Shown piece after piece: positions 42,579-51,179 of a stretch of DNA of 64,000 nt. The stretch spans positions 59,059 through 123,058 of the forward strand of contig CAAGLY010000018.1 in the NCBI GenBank assembly GCA_900770925.1, written 5' to 3'. The position numbers and the translations under genes are program-made. Origin of the DNA: Bacilli bacterium (GTDB lineage Bacteria > Bacillota_I > Bacilli_A > RFN20 > CAG-288). Under the pieces are notes generated by a model. The model had not been told where the DNA came from, did no database searches, and saw nothing but the letters and a program-made list of their open reading frames with translations. Within the stretch, counting starts at the first letter, position 1. Every line of letters starts with the position of its first letter.

Positions 42579-45118
42579 TATTTCACTCTTTTTTTCAGAT
42601 CAATCAGATAATTCAGGGCATCTAACGGAGACATAGCCCTAGGATCAAGCTTCTTCAGCTCTTCCTTCAGTTCATCTCCCTTATCCTCTTTCTTTACTTC
42701 CTTGATCTGATCTTTTTCAATGTTCTTCTTGGCTTCGAAGGAAGTCAGAAGTTCTTCGGCACGGCTAGTAATCTCTTCCGGAAGTCCCGCCAGCTTGGCC
42801 ACATTGACACCATAGGACTTGTCCATGGAACCTGGCCTCCTCTTATACAGGAAGGTGACGATTCCATTATCCTCATTGACTTCGCAATGTAGGTTCTCAA
42901 CAGCCGAAATCTTCTCACTGAGCGTAGTCAGCTCATGGTAGTGGGTAGAGAAGAAAGTCTTGGCATGGACATGACGGACTAAGTATTCGATGATACTCTG
43001 TGCAATGGCCCTGCCATCGAAGGTGGCCGTTCCTCTTCCGATTTCATCGAAGAGGAAGAGACTATCGCTCGTTGCTGCTTCCAATGCCTCTGCGACTTCG
43101 CTCCTTTCCCTCCTAAAGGTAGACTGCCCTTTGATCAGGTTATCGCTTGCTCCGATTCGGGTATATAAAGCATCAAAGACCGGAAGAGAACAGCTCTCTG
43201 CCGGGATGAAGGATCCTATCTGAGCCCTGATGACAAGAAGACCGAATTCCTTCCTATAAGTGGACTTACCGCCCCTGTTCGGACCGGTAATAATCACCAC
43301 ATCAGTATCCGGAGAGGTCTCGTAGTTGTTAGCGACAAAGGCAATTCCCGGATTTGCCTTCTCCCTGATCGGATGGCGGGCAGCTTTGACATCGATAATT
43401 CTCTTTCCGTTAAAGGTTGGACGGATGTAATTGTTTTCGCTTGCGACATAAGCTAAGTCAAGATAGTAGTCAAGCTCAGCAAGGGCCTTGCTTGCCCTCT
43501 GGATACTGTCGGTATAGTTGCTGACTTCTTTTCTTAGCTCCTTGAACAGGCTGTATTCTAAAGTCTGCCGGCTTTCTCTTGCACGGAAGAACCTGCTTTC
43601 CTTTTCTTTCAGCTCAGGAGTGATGAACCGTTCCCCGGTGGTCAGAGTCTGCTTACGGATATAACCGAACTCCGGCTTGACTAGACCAAGCTGACCGGCC
43701 GAAATCTCAATATAGAATCCGTTCAGGGAATTCTCTCCGACACGGAGATTCTTGATTCCTGTCTTTTCTTTCTCCTTGTTCTCGAAGTTAAGAAGCCACT
43801 GCTTGCTGTTATCTGTCCTTTCGATAAGCTCATCTAGCTGAGGGTTATATCCCTTCTTGAAGATACCGCCCTCTGTGATCGTTAATGGACAGTTTTCGCT
43901 GATACTCTTCTCCAATAGGTCAACCAAAGGATCAAAGTCACCGAGTCCTTTTTTAATGGACTCTAAATCCGGACAATCATGGATGCTGCTTAGTTTCTCT
44001 TTGATGACAGGGATAACCTGCAAGGATTTCTTCAGCTGAAGTAAGTCATGTCCGTTAGAGTTCCTATATCCCCTACGGGCAATAAGGCGCTCCCTATCAA
44101 AGACATTGGAAAGCTCTTTTCTCAACTCTTCGCGCTCGATGAAGTGATTGACAAAACATTCGGTCTTATTCAGGCGGAAATCAATCTCTTCCTGATTTGC
44201 GCTAGGAGAGATAATCTGGCTCTTAAGATAACGGCTTCCCCTCGGAGTCCTTGTCTTATCTAATAACCAGAATAAAGTACCGAAGTTCTTGCCGTCTAAG
44301 GATTTCGTCAGTTCCCTATTTGCCTGGGCAGAGTAATCAATCTTCCTTGATTTCTCCGCCATAAGGTTTTCAACCGGCTTAAAATAAGTCAAATCTCTCT
44401 TTTCCCTGTTTTTCAGGTAATTATATAAACGGGCAGAGGGAACAATCTGACGGTCGTCCTTAAGGTTGCCGAATAAGGGATCGGTCTCGATGGAGACAGA
44501 GATATCATTGTAGTAGGAGATACAGACCTGTGTGTTCTTCTTCAGATACCTGACTAAGTCAGCAGGTGCGCTTGTTCCGAGGACAAGCTCTTTGACATCC
44601 AAAGAGAGAATCTTCTCTAGGATTCTTTCTTTCTGGTTTTCTAAGGAGAGAACCTTCCTCTCACCGGTTGTGATATCGGCGTAGGCTAGGAAAGCCTGCC
44701 GGTCATTTAACTCGAGGGAGGCGATATAGACATTGTCTTTGATATTCGGATCGAGGTTAGCACCAGGAGTGATGAACTGGATGACATCCCGTTTGACTAA
44801 TTTCTTGGTGAGCTTAGGGTCTTCGACCTGTTCGACAATGGCGACTTTATGCCCGTGGTCAATCAGCTTCTGGGCATAGGAAAGATAGGCATGGTGAGGA
44901 ATTCCGCACCTAGGGATGAATTTACCATTTCCGCAGGCTTTTTTCGTCAGATAGAGCTGTAGTTCATGGGAGACTAATTCAGCATCTTCCCTGAACCTTT
45001 CGTAGAAATCGCCGATCCGGAAAAAGATAATCCTATCCCCGTATTGCTTCTTGAAGGATATGTATTGTTCTACCCTTGGGGTAAAGCCGTTTGATTCGTT
45101 TGAATTCTTTTTAGCCAT
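42578..45118 (-). CDS. mutS: DNA mismatch repair protein MutS
   Basis: Mismatch recognition ATPase. Mismatch-binding N-terminus (TPMVEQYISFKK, FFRIGDFYEMFMEDAE with the stacking Phe and Glu), clamp and core domains, and the C-terminal ATPase with GPNMGGKSTYM, STFMMEMSEVAEAL, DEIGRGTATFDGMAIA and STHYHEL. Nearly every family-invariant Met here is AGG (45074-45076, 43274-43276, 43253-43255, 43109-43114, 43103-43105, 43010-43012), while Arg of DEIGRG is AGA and of RIGASD is CGA. Of two close ATGs, 45118 is better placed after the weak TAGG ribosome site. A TATAAT box is at 45138-45143. Confidence 0.98.
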   Translation of the reverse strand: MAKKNSNESNGFTPRVEQYISFKKQYGDRIIFFRIGDFYERFREDAELVSHELQLYLTKKACGNGKFIPRCGIPHHAYLSYAQKLIDHGHKVAIVEQVEDPKLTKKLVKRDVIQFITPGANLDPNIKDNVYIASLELNDRQAFLAYADITTGERKVLSLENQKERILEKILSLDVKELVLGTSAPADLVRYLKKNTQVCISYYNDISVSIETDPLFGNLKDDRQIVPSARLYNYLKNREKRDLTYFKPVENLMAEKSRKIDYSAQANRELTKSLDGKNFGTLFWLLDKTRTPRGSRYLKSQIISPSANQEEIDFRLNKTECFVNHFIEREELRKELSNVFDRERLIARRGYRNSNGHDLLQLKKSLQVIPVIKEKLSSIHDCPDLESIKKGLGDFDPLVDLLEKSISENCPLTITEGGIFKKGYNPQLDELIERTDNSKQWLLNFENKEKEKTGIKNLRVGENSLNGFYIEISAGQLGLVKPEFGYIRKQTLTTGERFITPELKEKESRFFRARESRQTLEYSLFKELRKEVSNYTDSIQRASKALAELDYYLDLAYVASENNYIRPTFNGKRIIDVKAARHPIREKANPGIAFVANNYETSPDTDVVIITGPNRGGKSTYRKEFGLLVIRAQIGSFIPAESCSLPVFDALYTRIGASDNLIKGQSTFRRERSEVAEALEAATSDSLFLFDEIGRGTATFDGRAIAQSIIEYLVRHVHAKTFFSTHYHELTTLSEKISAVENLHCEVNEDNGIVTFLYKRRPGSMDKSYGVNVAKLAGLPEEITSRAEELLTSFEAKKNIEKDQIKEVKKEDKGDELKEELKKLDPRAMSPLDALNYLIDLKKRVK

Positions 45119-45137
45119 TCTCATTACCTATCTTTCT

Positions 45138-45143
45138 ATTATA
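45138..45143 (-). promoter_or_regulatory. -10 box of the mutS operon
   Basis: Leftward TATAAT placed so that the mRNA leader before mutS would be only about 6-13 bases. Confidence 0.55.
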
Positions 45144-45166
45144 GACTAGAGGGCGCTTTCTTTTTT

Positions 45167-45204
45167 GAAAAAACGGAAGAAAAGTCTATAGCTTTTCTTC
45201 CGTT
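45167..45204 (-). terminator. Terminator spanning the ymcA stop codon
   Basis: Thirteen-base-pair leftward hairpin AACGGAAGAAAAG/CTTTTCTTCCGTT (45172-45184 with 45192-45204) followed by TTTTTTC. The ymcA stop codon lies in the loop. Confidence 0.88.
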
Positions 45205-45500
45205 AAGACTCTTAGCCTGTCTTTCACTTCTTTTTCCTGGGCTTTGAGATTAACGACTAAGGGATCGTTATCGTATTCTTCCTGGAGCTTCTTGGCAGCA
45301 AGAAGAGCTTCTCTCTTCTTCGTCTCATCCCTGTAGCGGAGGCCTTTCTGAAGTGCTTTTCTTGACTCGATGAGCTGATTCAGACGTTCATTCTGATCAA
45401 CCTCATCTTTCAGCTTCCGATACCTCTGATAAGGCTCAGAGCTTTTAAAGTCTTCGAGAAGCCTGTCGGCTTCTTTAAGCAGCCTTTCCTCTTCGCTCAT
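45186..45500 (-). CDS. ymcA: YlbF/YmcA family protein
   Basis: 104-residue all-helical protein (SEEERLLKEADRLLEDFKSSEPYQRYRKLKDEV, then a second long helix). In Bacillus YmcA, YlbF and YaaT form the RIC complex, which binds RNase Y and affects mRNA maturation, biofilm and competence. Position between miaB and mutS is exactly that of B. subtilis ymcA, so I use that name; ylbF is the close alternative. Overlaps the miaB stop by four bases. The family's Fe-S associated C-terminal Cys are not present. Confidence 0.85.
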   Translation of the reverse strand: MSEEERLLKEADRLLEDFKSSEPYQRYRKLKDEVDQNERLNQLIESRKALQKGLRYRDETKKREALLAAKKLQEEYDNDPLVVNLKAQEKEVKDRLRVLTEEKL

Positions 45501-46945
45501 CCCACAACCTCTCCGATGAGAGAATAGGTGTGGGAGGAGAGAATCTTAACTCTTTTTATCTGACCGATTAAAGAGGCATCTCCCTTAACATGGACAAGCT
45601 TGTTATGCTCATCATATCCAGAAATCCTAGAAGGATCCTTTTCGGATACTTTTTCAAATAGGACTTTCAGTTCTTTTCCGACAAAGGAAGCTGCGCGCTT
45701 AGCTGTCTGCTCATCAATTAGTTCTTTCAGCTGATCGAAGTGGCGGTGCTTCTCTTCGTCGCTGGTCTTATCCTTCCTGAAGTAGGCAGGAGTTCCCGGA
45801 CGGGGAGAGAAGATGAAGGTAAAGGCAGAGTCGTACCCGACTTCCTTGACTAGAGAGAGGGTATCATTGAACTCTTCTTCCGTCTCATTCGGGAATCCGA
45901 CAATGATATCGGTAGAAAGGAATACGTCAGGAAGACGCTCTCTTAGCTGATGAACGATTTTTAAATACTGTTCTCTGGTATAACGGCGGTTCCTTCTCTT
46001 TAAAACGGAATTAGAACCGGACTGAACCGGGAGATGAAGGAAAGGCCTGATATTCTTATGCTTGGCCATTACATCAAAGACAACCGGATTGAAATCGCTC
46101 GGATAAGGAGTGACAAAACGGACACGTTCAATGCCAGTTGTTGCAACAGCATCAAGAAGGTCGGCAAAGGCATAAATATCTCCGAAATCCTTTCCGTAGG
46201 CATCGACGTTCTGGCCAAGGAGCGTGACCTGCTTATAGCCTTCGTTCTTTAAACAGATGACTTCAGCAAGGATGTCCTCTTTTTTCCGGCTTCTTTCCCT
46301 GCCACGAGTGAAGGGAACGATGCAGTAGGTGCAGAACTTATTGCATCCGTACCTGATATTGACAAAAGCAGTGATTTTGCTTTCACGGGAACTGCTTCCT
46401 TCCGGAAGGCCTTCTTCAACTAAGTCGGAATTAGCCGAGACATCGACGATTCCCTGCTGATCCTTAAGGACACTTTCAAGATTAAGGTAGAAGGAAGTGA
46501 TGTTGTTCGTTCCGAAGATCCTAGAGACAAAGGGAAAATGGCCGAGAATATATTTCACAGCAGCCTCTTCCTGCCTGACGCATCCGCAGATAGCGATGAT
46601 CCTATCCTTCTTTTTCCTATAGGCGTCCTTTGCCCGGCCTAGCTCGCCATAGAGATGGTTCTCGGCGTTTTCCCGGATAGCGCAGGTGTTGAAAAGAATC
46701 AGGTCGGCATTAGAAAATTCTTCCTGCTCTTTCCTTCCGAGAGCAAGGAGCATACCACGGATGATTTCGGAATCCCGGACATTTGCCTGGCAGCCATACG
46801 TTCTGATACAAAAAGTCTTTCCCTGCCCCCAAGAGGTAAGGAAAGACGTAGGCACTAACTGAGCCTCTTTGTATCGAATCTCGGCTTTTGGATTCCGTTT
46901 ACCGGCTGCCTTCTGATCCGGCAGCGAGATAAGACGGACTTTCAT
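45497..46945 (-). CDS. miaB: tRNA-2-methylthio-N6-dimethylallyladenosine synthase
   Basis: Radical-SAM methylthiotransferase that adds the 2-methylthio group to i6A37 made by MiaA. N-terminal Fe-S Cys in RTYGCQAN, NTCAIREN and ICGCVRQEE; radical-SAM CxxxCxxC in RYGCNKFCTYCIVPFTRG; C-terminal TRAM domain (KVSEKDPSRISGYDEHNKLVHV). VLKRMNRRYTRE has AGG for Met (45992-45994) beside CGC, CGT and AGA for Arg. 482 residues. Lies 18 bases after spoVS and leads into ymcA. Confidence 0.97.
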   Translation of the reverse strand: MKVRLISLPDQKAAGKRNPKAEIRYKEAQLVPTSFLTSWGQGKTFCIRTYGCQANVRDSEIIRGMLLALGRKEQEEFSNADLILFNTCAIRENAENHLYGELGRAKDAYRKKKDRIIAICGCVRQEEAAVKYILGHFPFVSRIFGTNNITSFYLNLESVLKDQQGIVDVSANSDLVEEGLPEGSSSRESKITAFVNIRYGCNKFCTYCIVPFTRGRERSRKKEDILAEVICLKNEGYKQVTLLGQNVDAYGKDFGDIYAFADLLDAVATTGIERVRFVTPYPSDFNPVVFDVMAKHKNIRPFLHLPVQSGSNSVLKRRNRRYTREQYLKIVHQLRERLPDVFLSTDIIVGFPNETEEEFNDTLSLVKEVGYDSAFTFIFSPRPGTPAYFRKDKTSDEEKHRHFDQLKELIDEQTAKRAASFVGKELKVLFEKVSEKDPSRISGYDEHNKLVHVKGDASLIGQIKRVKILSSHTYSLIGEVVG

Positions 46946-46963
46946 GCGTTACTCGGTAAAAGA

Positions 46964-47320
46964 CTACTTAGCTTCTTCGACAGTTTCTTCCTTGTGGGAA
47001 GGAATATCGGAAGAGACAGCGTGTGCAGGATCAAACGGAACTTTGTTGATGTGGAGCCTGATGGTCGTGACTTCACGGCTATCATCTCCGGCTTCTTCGG
47101 CGAAGTTCTGCCTGATGAATTCCGGCTGAACAGCGATATCGCTCGGAGTCTCGTCATCCTTTAAGAAACGACGAGCGACGATGCAGGCCTTGATTGCCTG
47201 GTTAAGGGCAGAAGCACCAACTAAGGAAATCTGGGCGGAACCTTCCTGACGGATGTTTCCGGCGATAGCTCCGGCTAATTTCTGAATCTGAGTTTTTCCA
47301 CTGACTTTTAATGTTGCCAT
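46964..47320 (-). CDS. spoVS: Stage V sporulation protein S-like protein
   Basis: 118-residue Alba-like SpoVS protein: MATLKVSGKTQIQKLAGAIAG, ASALNQAIKACIVARRFL and VTTIRLHI are strongly conserved. In Bacillus it affects spore coat assembly and septation, but it is also widespread in non-spore-formers, so it does not prove sporulation. The C-terminal 25 residues are an acidic extension beyond the usual 86-residue length. Has its own promoter and AGAGAGGA ribosome site. Confidence 0.95.
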   Translation of the reverse strand: MATLKVSGKTQIQKLAGAIAGNIRQEGSAQISLVGASALNQAIKACIVARRFLKDDETPSDIAVQPEFIRQNFAEEAGDDSREVTTIRLHINKVPFDPAHAVSSDIPSHKEETVEEAK

Positions 47321-47344
47321 AAAGATATAATCCTCTCTTGAAAC

Positions 47345-47372
47345 ATTATATACTATTTCAGATTTTTTTCAA
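47345..47372 (-). promoter_or_regulatory. spoVS promoter
   Basis: Leftward TTGAAA (47367-47372) and TATAAT (47345-47350) with a 16-base spacer. Confidence 0.75.
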
Positions 47373-47407
47373 TTAATTATTTTGTAGCCTTTTTTCAGCA
47401 AAACAAA

Positions 47408-47432
47408 GAAAAAGAGGGCTTTTTAGCCCTCT
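47408..47432 (-). terminator. Terminator of rny-ymdB
   Basis: Leftward hairpin AGAGGGCT/AGCCCTCT (47413-47420 with 47425-47432) followed by TTTTTC; the ymdB stop codon (47423-47425) falls in the loop and the first base of an arm. Confidence 0.85.
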
Positions 47433-48208
47433 AACACTTCATTAATCAGATGATAGGAATTAACCTGTTTCTTTTCGGGATCGATTTTCCTTTCGACACC
47501 ATTGATTTGGACACGTCCCGTAGAACAGACTTCCCTAGCTCCCGGCCTTCCGGTAACCGAATGGAAGATTGTTCCGGATTTCTCGTTTCCGATGATGGAA
47601 TCATAAGGACCGTTCATTCCGGCATCGGTGAGGAAGAAAGTCCCTTTGCTAAGAAGCTTGGCATCATTTGTCTGAACATGCGTATGTGTTCCGATAACGG
47701 CACAGGCACGTCCATCGACATATTCGGCAAAGACCCGTTTCTCCGCTGTAGTCTCACCGTGGAAGTCTACGATGTGGATTTCCTCTTTTTCAGAGGTTTC
47801 ATACCTTTTATCGAAGGCATAGAAAGGATTATCCTGTCCCCTTGAGATAAAGGCTCGTCCAAGGAAGTTAGAAACTCTGATCTTAAATCCTTTGACTTTG
47901 AAGACCCGGCTTCCGACAAGCGGAGCATCTTTATCAAGGTTCCCTGGACGGACGGCTTTGTCCCTCTTCCCGGAATAGGTGAAGACATCTTTGTTGTTGT
48001 AAAAATGGTTTCCGCTGGTCAGACAGTCTATTCCGTCTTTGAGGAGTTCATTATAGTGGGCAAAGGACCTTCCTCTTCCATGGGTGGAATTCTCTCCGTT
48101 TGCGATAACAAAATCATAAGGAGACATAACCCGAGAAAGGAACTTGCTTACACCAATTCTTCCCTTCTCTCCGACAATATCTCCTAAGAAGAGAATCTTC
48201 AGCGACAT
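47423..48208 (-). CDS. ymdB: YmdB-family metallophosphoesterase
   Basis: Di-iron phosphodiesterase; in B. subtilis it hydrolyses 2',3'-cyclic nucleotides and controls biofilm versus motility. Metal ligands in FLGDIVG, ANGENSTHGRG, SGNHFYNNK, VDFHGETTAEK and GTHTHVQTND are all present. 261 residues. Starts on the last base of the rny stop codon, as in Bacillus, so RNase Y and YmdB are coupled; both act on RNA. Confidence 0.95.
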   Translation of the reverse strand: MSLKILFLGDIVGEKGRIGVSKFLSRVMSPYDFVIANGENSTHGRGRSFAHYNELLKDGIDCLTSGNHFYNNKDVFTYSGKRDKAVRPGNLDKDAPLVGSRVFKVKGFKIRVSNFLGRAFISRGQDNPFYAFDKRYETSEKEEIHIVDFHGETTAEKRVFAEYVDGRACAVIGTHTHVQTNDAKLLSKGTFFLTDAGMNGPYDSIIGNEKSGTIFHSVTGRPGAREVCSTGRVQINGVERKIDPEKKQVNSYHLINEVLEG

Positions 48209-49803
48209 TATTTTGCCGTTTCCTGATAACGTTTCTCGCGGATGACCGTAACAATAATCTGGCCAGGGAACTGCCTGGTCTCTTCGATTTTGTCGCGGAC
48301 CTGAATGGCAATGGCCTTAGCGTCTTCGTCACTGACCCTATCCGGATTGACCCTGACCCGTAAGTCACGGCCGGACTGGAGAGCGTAGCTAGACTGGACG
48401 CCTTTGCACTCAGAGCAGATCTTCTCGAGCTGCTGGAGACGCTTGATATAGGTTTCAAGCTGTTCGCTACGGGCACCCGGACGGGCGGCAGAGAGTGTAT
48501 CGGCAGCAGTGACTAATTCAGAAATAAGGTATTTCTTAGGAACATCGCCGTGGTGGGATTCGATGGCGTTGATGACAACATCCGGCTCATTGAATTTCTT
48601 AGCAAGCCTAGAACCTAACTGAACATGGCTTCCTTCCCTTTCGGCATCGATAGACTTACCGATATCGTGGAGAAGACCGGCCCGCTTTGCCCTGACCGGA
48701 TCAAGGCCTAATTCGCTGGCCCTGACAGAGGAAAGATAAGCGACCTGGATAGAATGGTCAAGGACAGACTGACCATAGGAAGTACGATACTTGAGACGTC
48801 CGATATAAGGATAGAGTCCCGGATTCCTGCGCGGAAGGCCGAGTTTGAAGACAGTCTGTTCACCGATACGGCGGAGATTCTCATCGAATTCCTTACTGAC
48901 CTTAGAATAGAGATCTTCTATTCTGCCAGGCTGGATACGTCCATCCTTGATTAAGGCCTCAAGGGTAAGCTTGGCCTTTTCACGACGGATAGGATCAAAG
49001 CAGGAAACAGTTAAGGTTTCCGGAGTGTCATCGATAATCAGGGAAACACCGAATAAGCCTTCCCTGGATTTGATGTTACGTCCGTCACGGCCGATGATAC
49101 GGCCTTTCCTGTCATCGTTCGGAAGAGCGATGGTAGAAGAATTACGCTCGTTGGTAACATCCTGAGCGAACTTTTCACAGGCAAGCGCCCTTAAGGTCTT
49201 TGCCTTGTCTTCGCAGGTAGACTGAGCTTCGGCTTCTTTCTGGGCTTCATAGAGAGCAATACGTTTCCTCTCCTTTTCTTCGACCCGTTTCCTTAACTCG
49301 TCTTTTGCCTGGTCCCTAGTCCTATTGGCGACTTTCTGGAGTTCGTCTAAGACTGTATCTAGCTTATCCTGAGCCTCTTTCTCTTTAAGAGCAAGGGCTT
49401 CGCTTCTCTGATTCAGCTCTTCTTTCTGCTTGTCCAGAATGGTCTCTCTGTTAATAATCGCATCTTCACGTTTATCTAAAGATGCTTCTTTCTGATCGAG
49501 TTTGGCTTCCTTCTGGACAACATCCTTCTTACGTTCTTCAATGTCGGCTTTATTCTTCTCGCATTCCTGCTTCGTGCTGCTAAGAAGAGCATCCGATTCC
49601 TTCTTTGCTTCTTCCTTTGCGTTCTGCCTTAAGGCATCTGCCTTAAACTGAGCTTCTTTGACTAATTCTTCAGCCTTTTTGGCATCGGCTTCGTTACGCT
49701 GTTCGAGTTTCTTTGTTTTTCTGAAGAAAACGATAGCAAAAGCAGCAAAAACCACTGCAAGCACAGCGAAAACAACCATCAAAATTAGATAAAGTGTTTC
49801 CAT
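48208..49803 (-). CDS. rny: Ribonuclease Y
   Basis: Membrane-anchored endoribonuclease that starts bulk mRNA decay. N-terminal helix (about 4-26), long Lys/Glu coiled coil to about 205, KH domain with DDMKGRIIGRDGRNIKSME, and HD domain with GRLKYRTSYGQS, SVMASELG, AGLLHDIGK and HHGD. The Met residues in DDMKG (49108-49110) and SVMAS (48721-48723) are AGG. 531 residues. The 160-base leader before the start is highly structured and appears able to hide the ribosome site. Confidence 0.98.
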   Translation of the reverse strand: METLYLILMVVFAVLAVVFAAFAIVFFRKTKKLEQRNEADAKKAEELVKEAQFKADALRQNAKEEAKKESDALLSSTKQECEKNKADIEERKKDVVQKEAKLDQKEASLDKREDAIINRETILDKQKEELNQRSEALALKEKEAQDKLDTVLDELQKVANRTRDQAKDELRKRVEEKERKRIALYEAQKEAEAQSTCEDKAKTLRALACEKFAQDVTNERNSSTIALPNDDRKGRIIGRDGRNIKSREGLFGVSLIIDDTPETLTVSCFDPIRREKAKLTLEALIKDGRIQPGRIEDLYSKVSKEFDENLRRIGEQTVFKLGLPRRNPGLYPYIGRLKYRTSYGQSVLDHSIQVAYLSSVRASELGLDPVRAKRAGLLHDIGKSIDAEREGSHVQLGSRLAKKFNEPDVVINAIESHHGDVPKKYLISELVTAADTLSAARPGARSEQLETYIKRLQQLEKICSECKGVQSSYALQSGRDLRVRVNPDRVSDEDAKAIAIQVRDKIEETRQFPGQIIVTVIREKRYQETAK

Positions 49804-49966
49804 ACTTAAACCTTTCTGAGCATAGTCTTAGAAAGGGCCACTATGCCCTATAGCCCCCTCGTTAAAAAGATTGTAAAAACAAGCCGCCTATGATTAGTGT
49901 GTAGAATATGACAGAGTTAATCTGTGCGTAAATCTTTTAGTAAGCACCTTTGGAATTAAGGCGCTT
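49804..49966 (-). promoter_or_regulatory. Structured 5' leader of rny, possible RNA switch
   Basis: Read leftward: a 5'-terminal hairpin AAGCGCCTT/AAGGTGCTT (49958-49966 with 49942-49950), a long-range AAAAGATT/AATCTTTT pair with a T-run (49931-49938 with 49865-49872), then two interleaved helices: CATAGT (49840-49845) with ACTATG (49821-49826), and CCTTTCT (49830-49836) with AGAAAGG (49811-49817). The last element contains the ribosome site. Confidence 0.6.
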
Positions 49967-49971
49967 TATTT

Positions 49972-50000
49972 ATTATAGGATATCAAGCCATTTGTTTAAA
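49972..50000 (-). promoter_or_regulatory. rny promoter
   Basis: Leftward TTTAAA (49995-50000) and TATAAT (49972-49977) with a 17-base spacer; predicted start about 49965. Confidence 0.68.
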
Positions 50001-50051
50001 TAGAAAACTTGAAAAAAGGCCATGTGTCATTCCAAAAGAAAAACAAGACAG

Positions 50052-50078
50052 AAAAAAGAGCACCCGGAAGTGCTCTTT
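50052..50078 (-). terminator. recA terminator
   Basis: Leftward hairpin AAAGAGCAC/GTGCTCTTT (50055-50063 with 50070-50078), the stem continuing into a six-base T-run. Confidence 0.85.
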
Positions 50079-50087
50079 TATGTCTTT

Positions 50088-51152
50088 TTAAGCCTGTGCA
50101 GGAGTGTTGGAAGAAGAGGGTTTTCCGCTCCTCTTATTCTTGACTTCCTCTTCGATTCTCTCCTTGGCTTCCTCGTTATTCTTCAGGAAGTCATAGACCG
50201 AAGTGATGCCCTGACCAAGCCGTTCGCCCTGATAGGAGAACCAGCTTCCGCTCTTCTCGATGATTCCGTAATCGACAGCAAGCTGGGCTAATTCATGCTC
50301 GGCAGAGATACCCTGTCCGAAGATGAGTTCGACCTTGCAGCTGCGGTAGGGGGCAGCGACCTTGTTCTTGACAATCTTGACGTTTACCCTGTTTCCGATG
50401 ACCTTGTCGCCCTGCTTAATGGCATCGGCACGGCGAATTTCAATCCGGATCGTCGAATAGAACTTCAAGGCACGTCCGCCGGTAGTGGTCTCCGGATTTC
50501 CGTACCTGACACCGACTTTCTCGCGGAGCTGATTGATGAAGATGATGGTACAGCTTGACTTAGATAAGACTCCGGCAAGCTTACGGAGGGATTTACTCCT
50601 TAACCGGGCCTGAAGGCCGACAGAGGAATCCTCATAGGTACCCTCAAGCTCTGCTTTAGGCACAAGGGCGGCAACGGAATCGACGACAATTAAGTCGATA
50701 GCGTTTGATTTAGCTAGCCTATCGGTGATTTCCCTAGCCTGCTCGCCGTAATCCGGCTGGGAAAGAATCAGGTCATCGATGTTGACACCGAGATTCTTAG
50801 CATATTCCGGATCGATCGCATGCTCGGCATCGATATAGGCAGCTCTTCCGCCGAGTCTCTGAACGGAGGCAATCGCCTCTAAGGCAAGAGTTGTCTTACC
50901 GGAAGATTCCGGACCGTAGATTTCGATAATACGTCCTTTCGGGTATCCTCCGACTCCTAAGGCAGAGTCAATCAGCCTAGAACCGGTCGGAATGACACCG
51001 ACGCTGACCGTCTCCTGATCACCCCTCTTCCTGATGATTCCCTTATCGTTGAAGTAGGAGCGGATTTCCTTAATGGTCGCATCGACTGCCTTATCCTTTT
51101 CATTGGATGCGGTATCCGTAACGGCAACGTCCTGAACTTTCTTTTCTTTCAT
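50088..51152 (-). CDS. recA: Recombinase RecA
   Basis: DNA strand exchange and SOS co-protease. Walker A GPESSGKTT, IDAEHAIDP, LIVVDSVAALVP, loop L1/L2 region RLMSKSLRKL and INQLREKVGVMYGNPETTTGG, and the C-terminal YGIIEKSGSWFSY. 354 residues. The two invariant Met in RLMS and VGVMYG are AGG (50598-50600 and 50505-50507) while Arg of QAR is CGG and of LRK is CGT; the protein has no internal ATG codon. A CCGATATAAA motif in the end of cinA may be its promoter; no GAAC-N4-GTTC SOS box was noticed. Confidence 0.99.
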   Translation of the reverse strand: MKEKKVQDVAVTDTASNEKDKAVDATIKEIRSYFNDKGIIRKRGDQETVSVGVIPTGSRLIDSALGVGGYPKGRIIEIYGPESSGKTTLALEAIASVQRLGGRAAYIDAEHAIDPEYAKNLGVNIDDLILSQPDYGEQAREITDRLAKSNAIDLIVVDSVAALVPKAELEGTYEDSSVGLQARLRSKSLRKLAGVLSKSSCTIIFINQLREKVGVRYGNPETTTGGRALKFYSTIRIEIRRADAIKQGDKVIGNRVNVKIVKNKVAAPYRSCKVELIFGQGISAEHELAQLAVDYGIIEKSGSWFSYQGERLGQGITSVYDFLKNNEEAKERIEEEVKNKRSGKPSSSNTPAQA

Positions 51153-51169
51153 CTTGTTGTCCTCTCTAC

Positions 51170-51179
51170 TTTATATCGG
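51170..51179 (-). promoter_or_regulatory. CCGATATAAA motif before recA
   Basis: Leftward -10-like element overlapping the cinA stop codon and 17 bases before the recA ATG; same word as before upp, comEA and two other genes. Confidence 0.5.

Noticed and set aside
46964..47320. spoVS as proof of sporulation
   Set aside because: SpoVS is found in many non-spore-forming bacteria, and no other sporulation gene is in the window (cotE is absent between ymcA and mutS).
50604..50606. Reassignment of CGG or CGA as in other bacterial lineages
   Set aside because: CGG encodes the invariant Arg of RecA QARL (50604-50606) and of phosphoglucomutase PNRMN; CGA encodes Arg of MutS RIGASD and DnaK AKR. Only AGG is changed.
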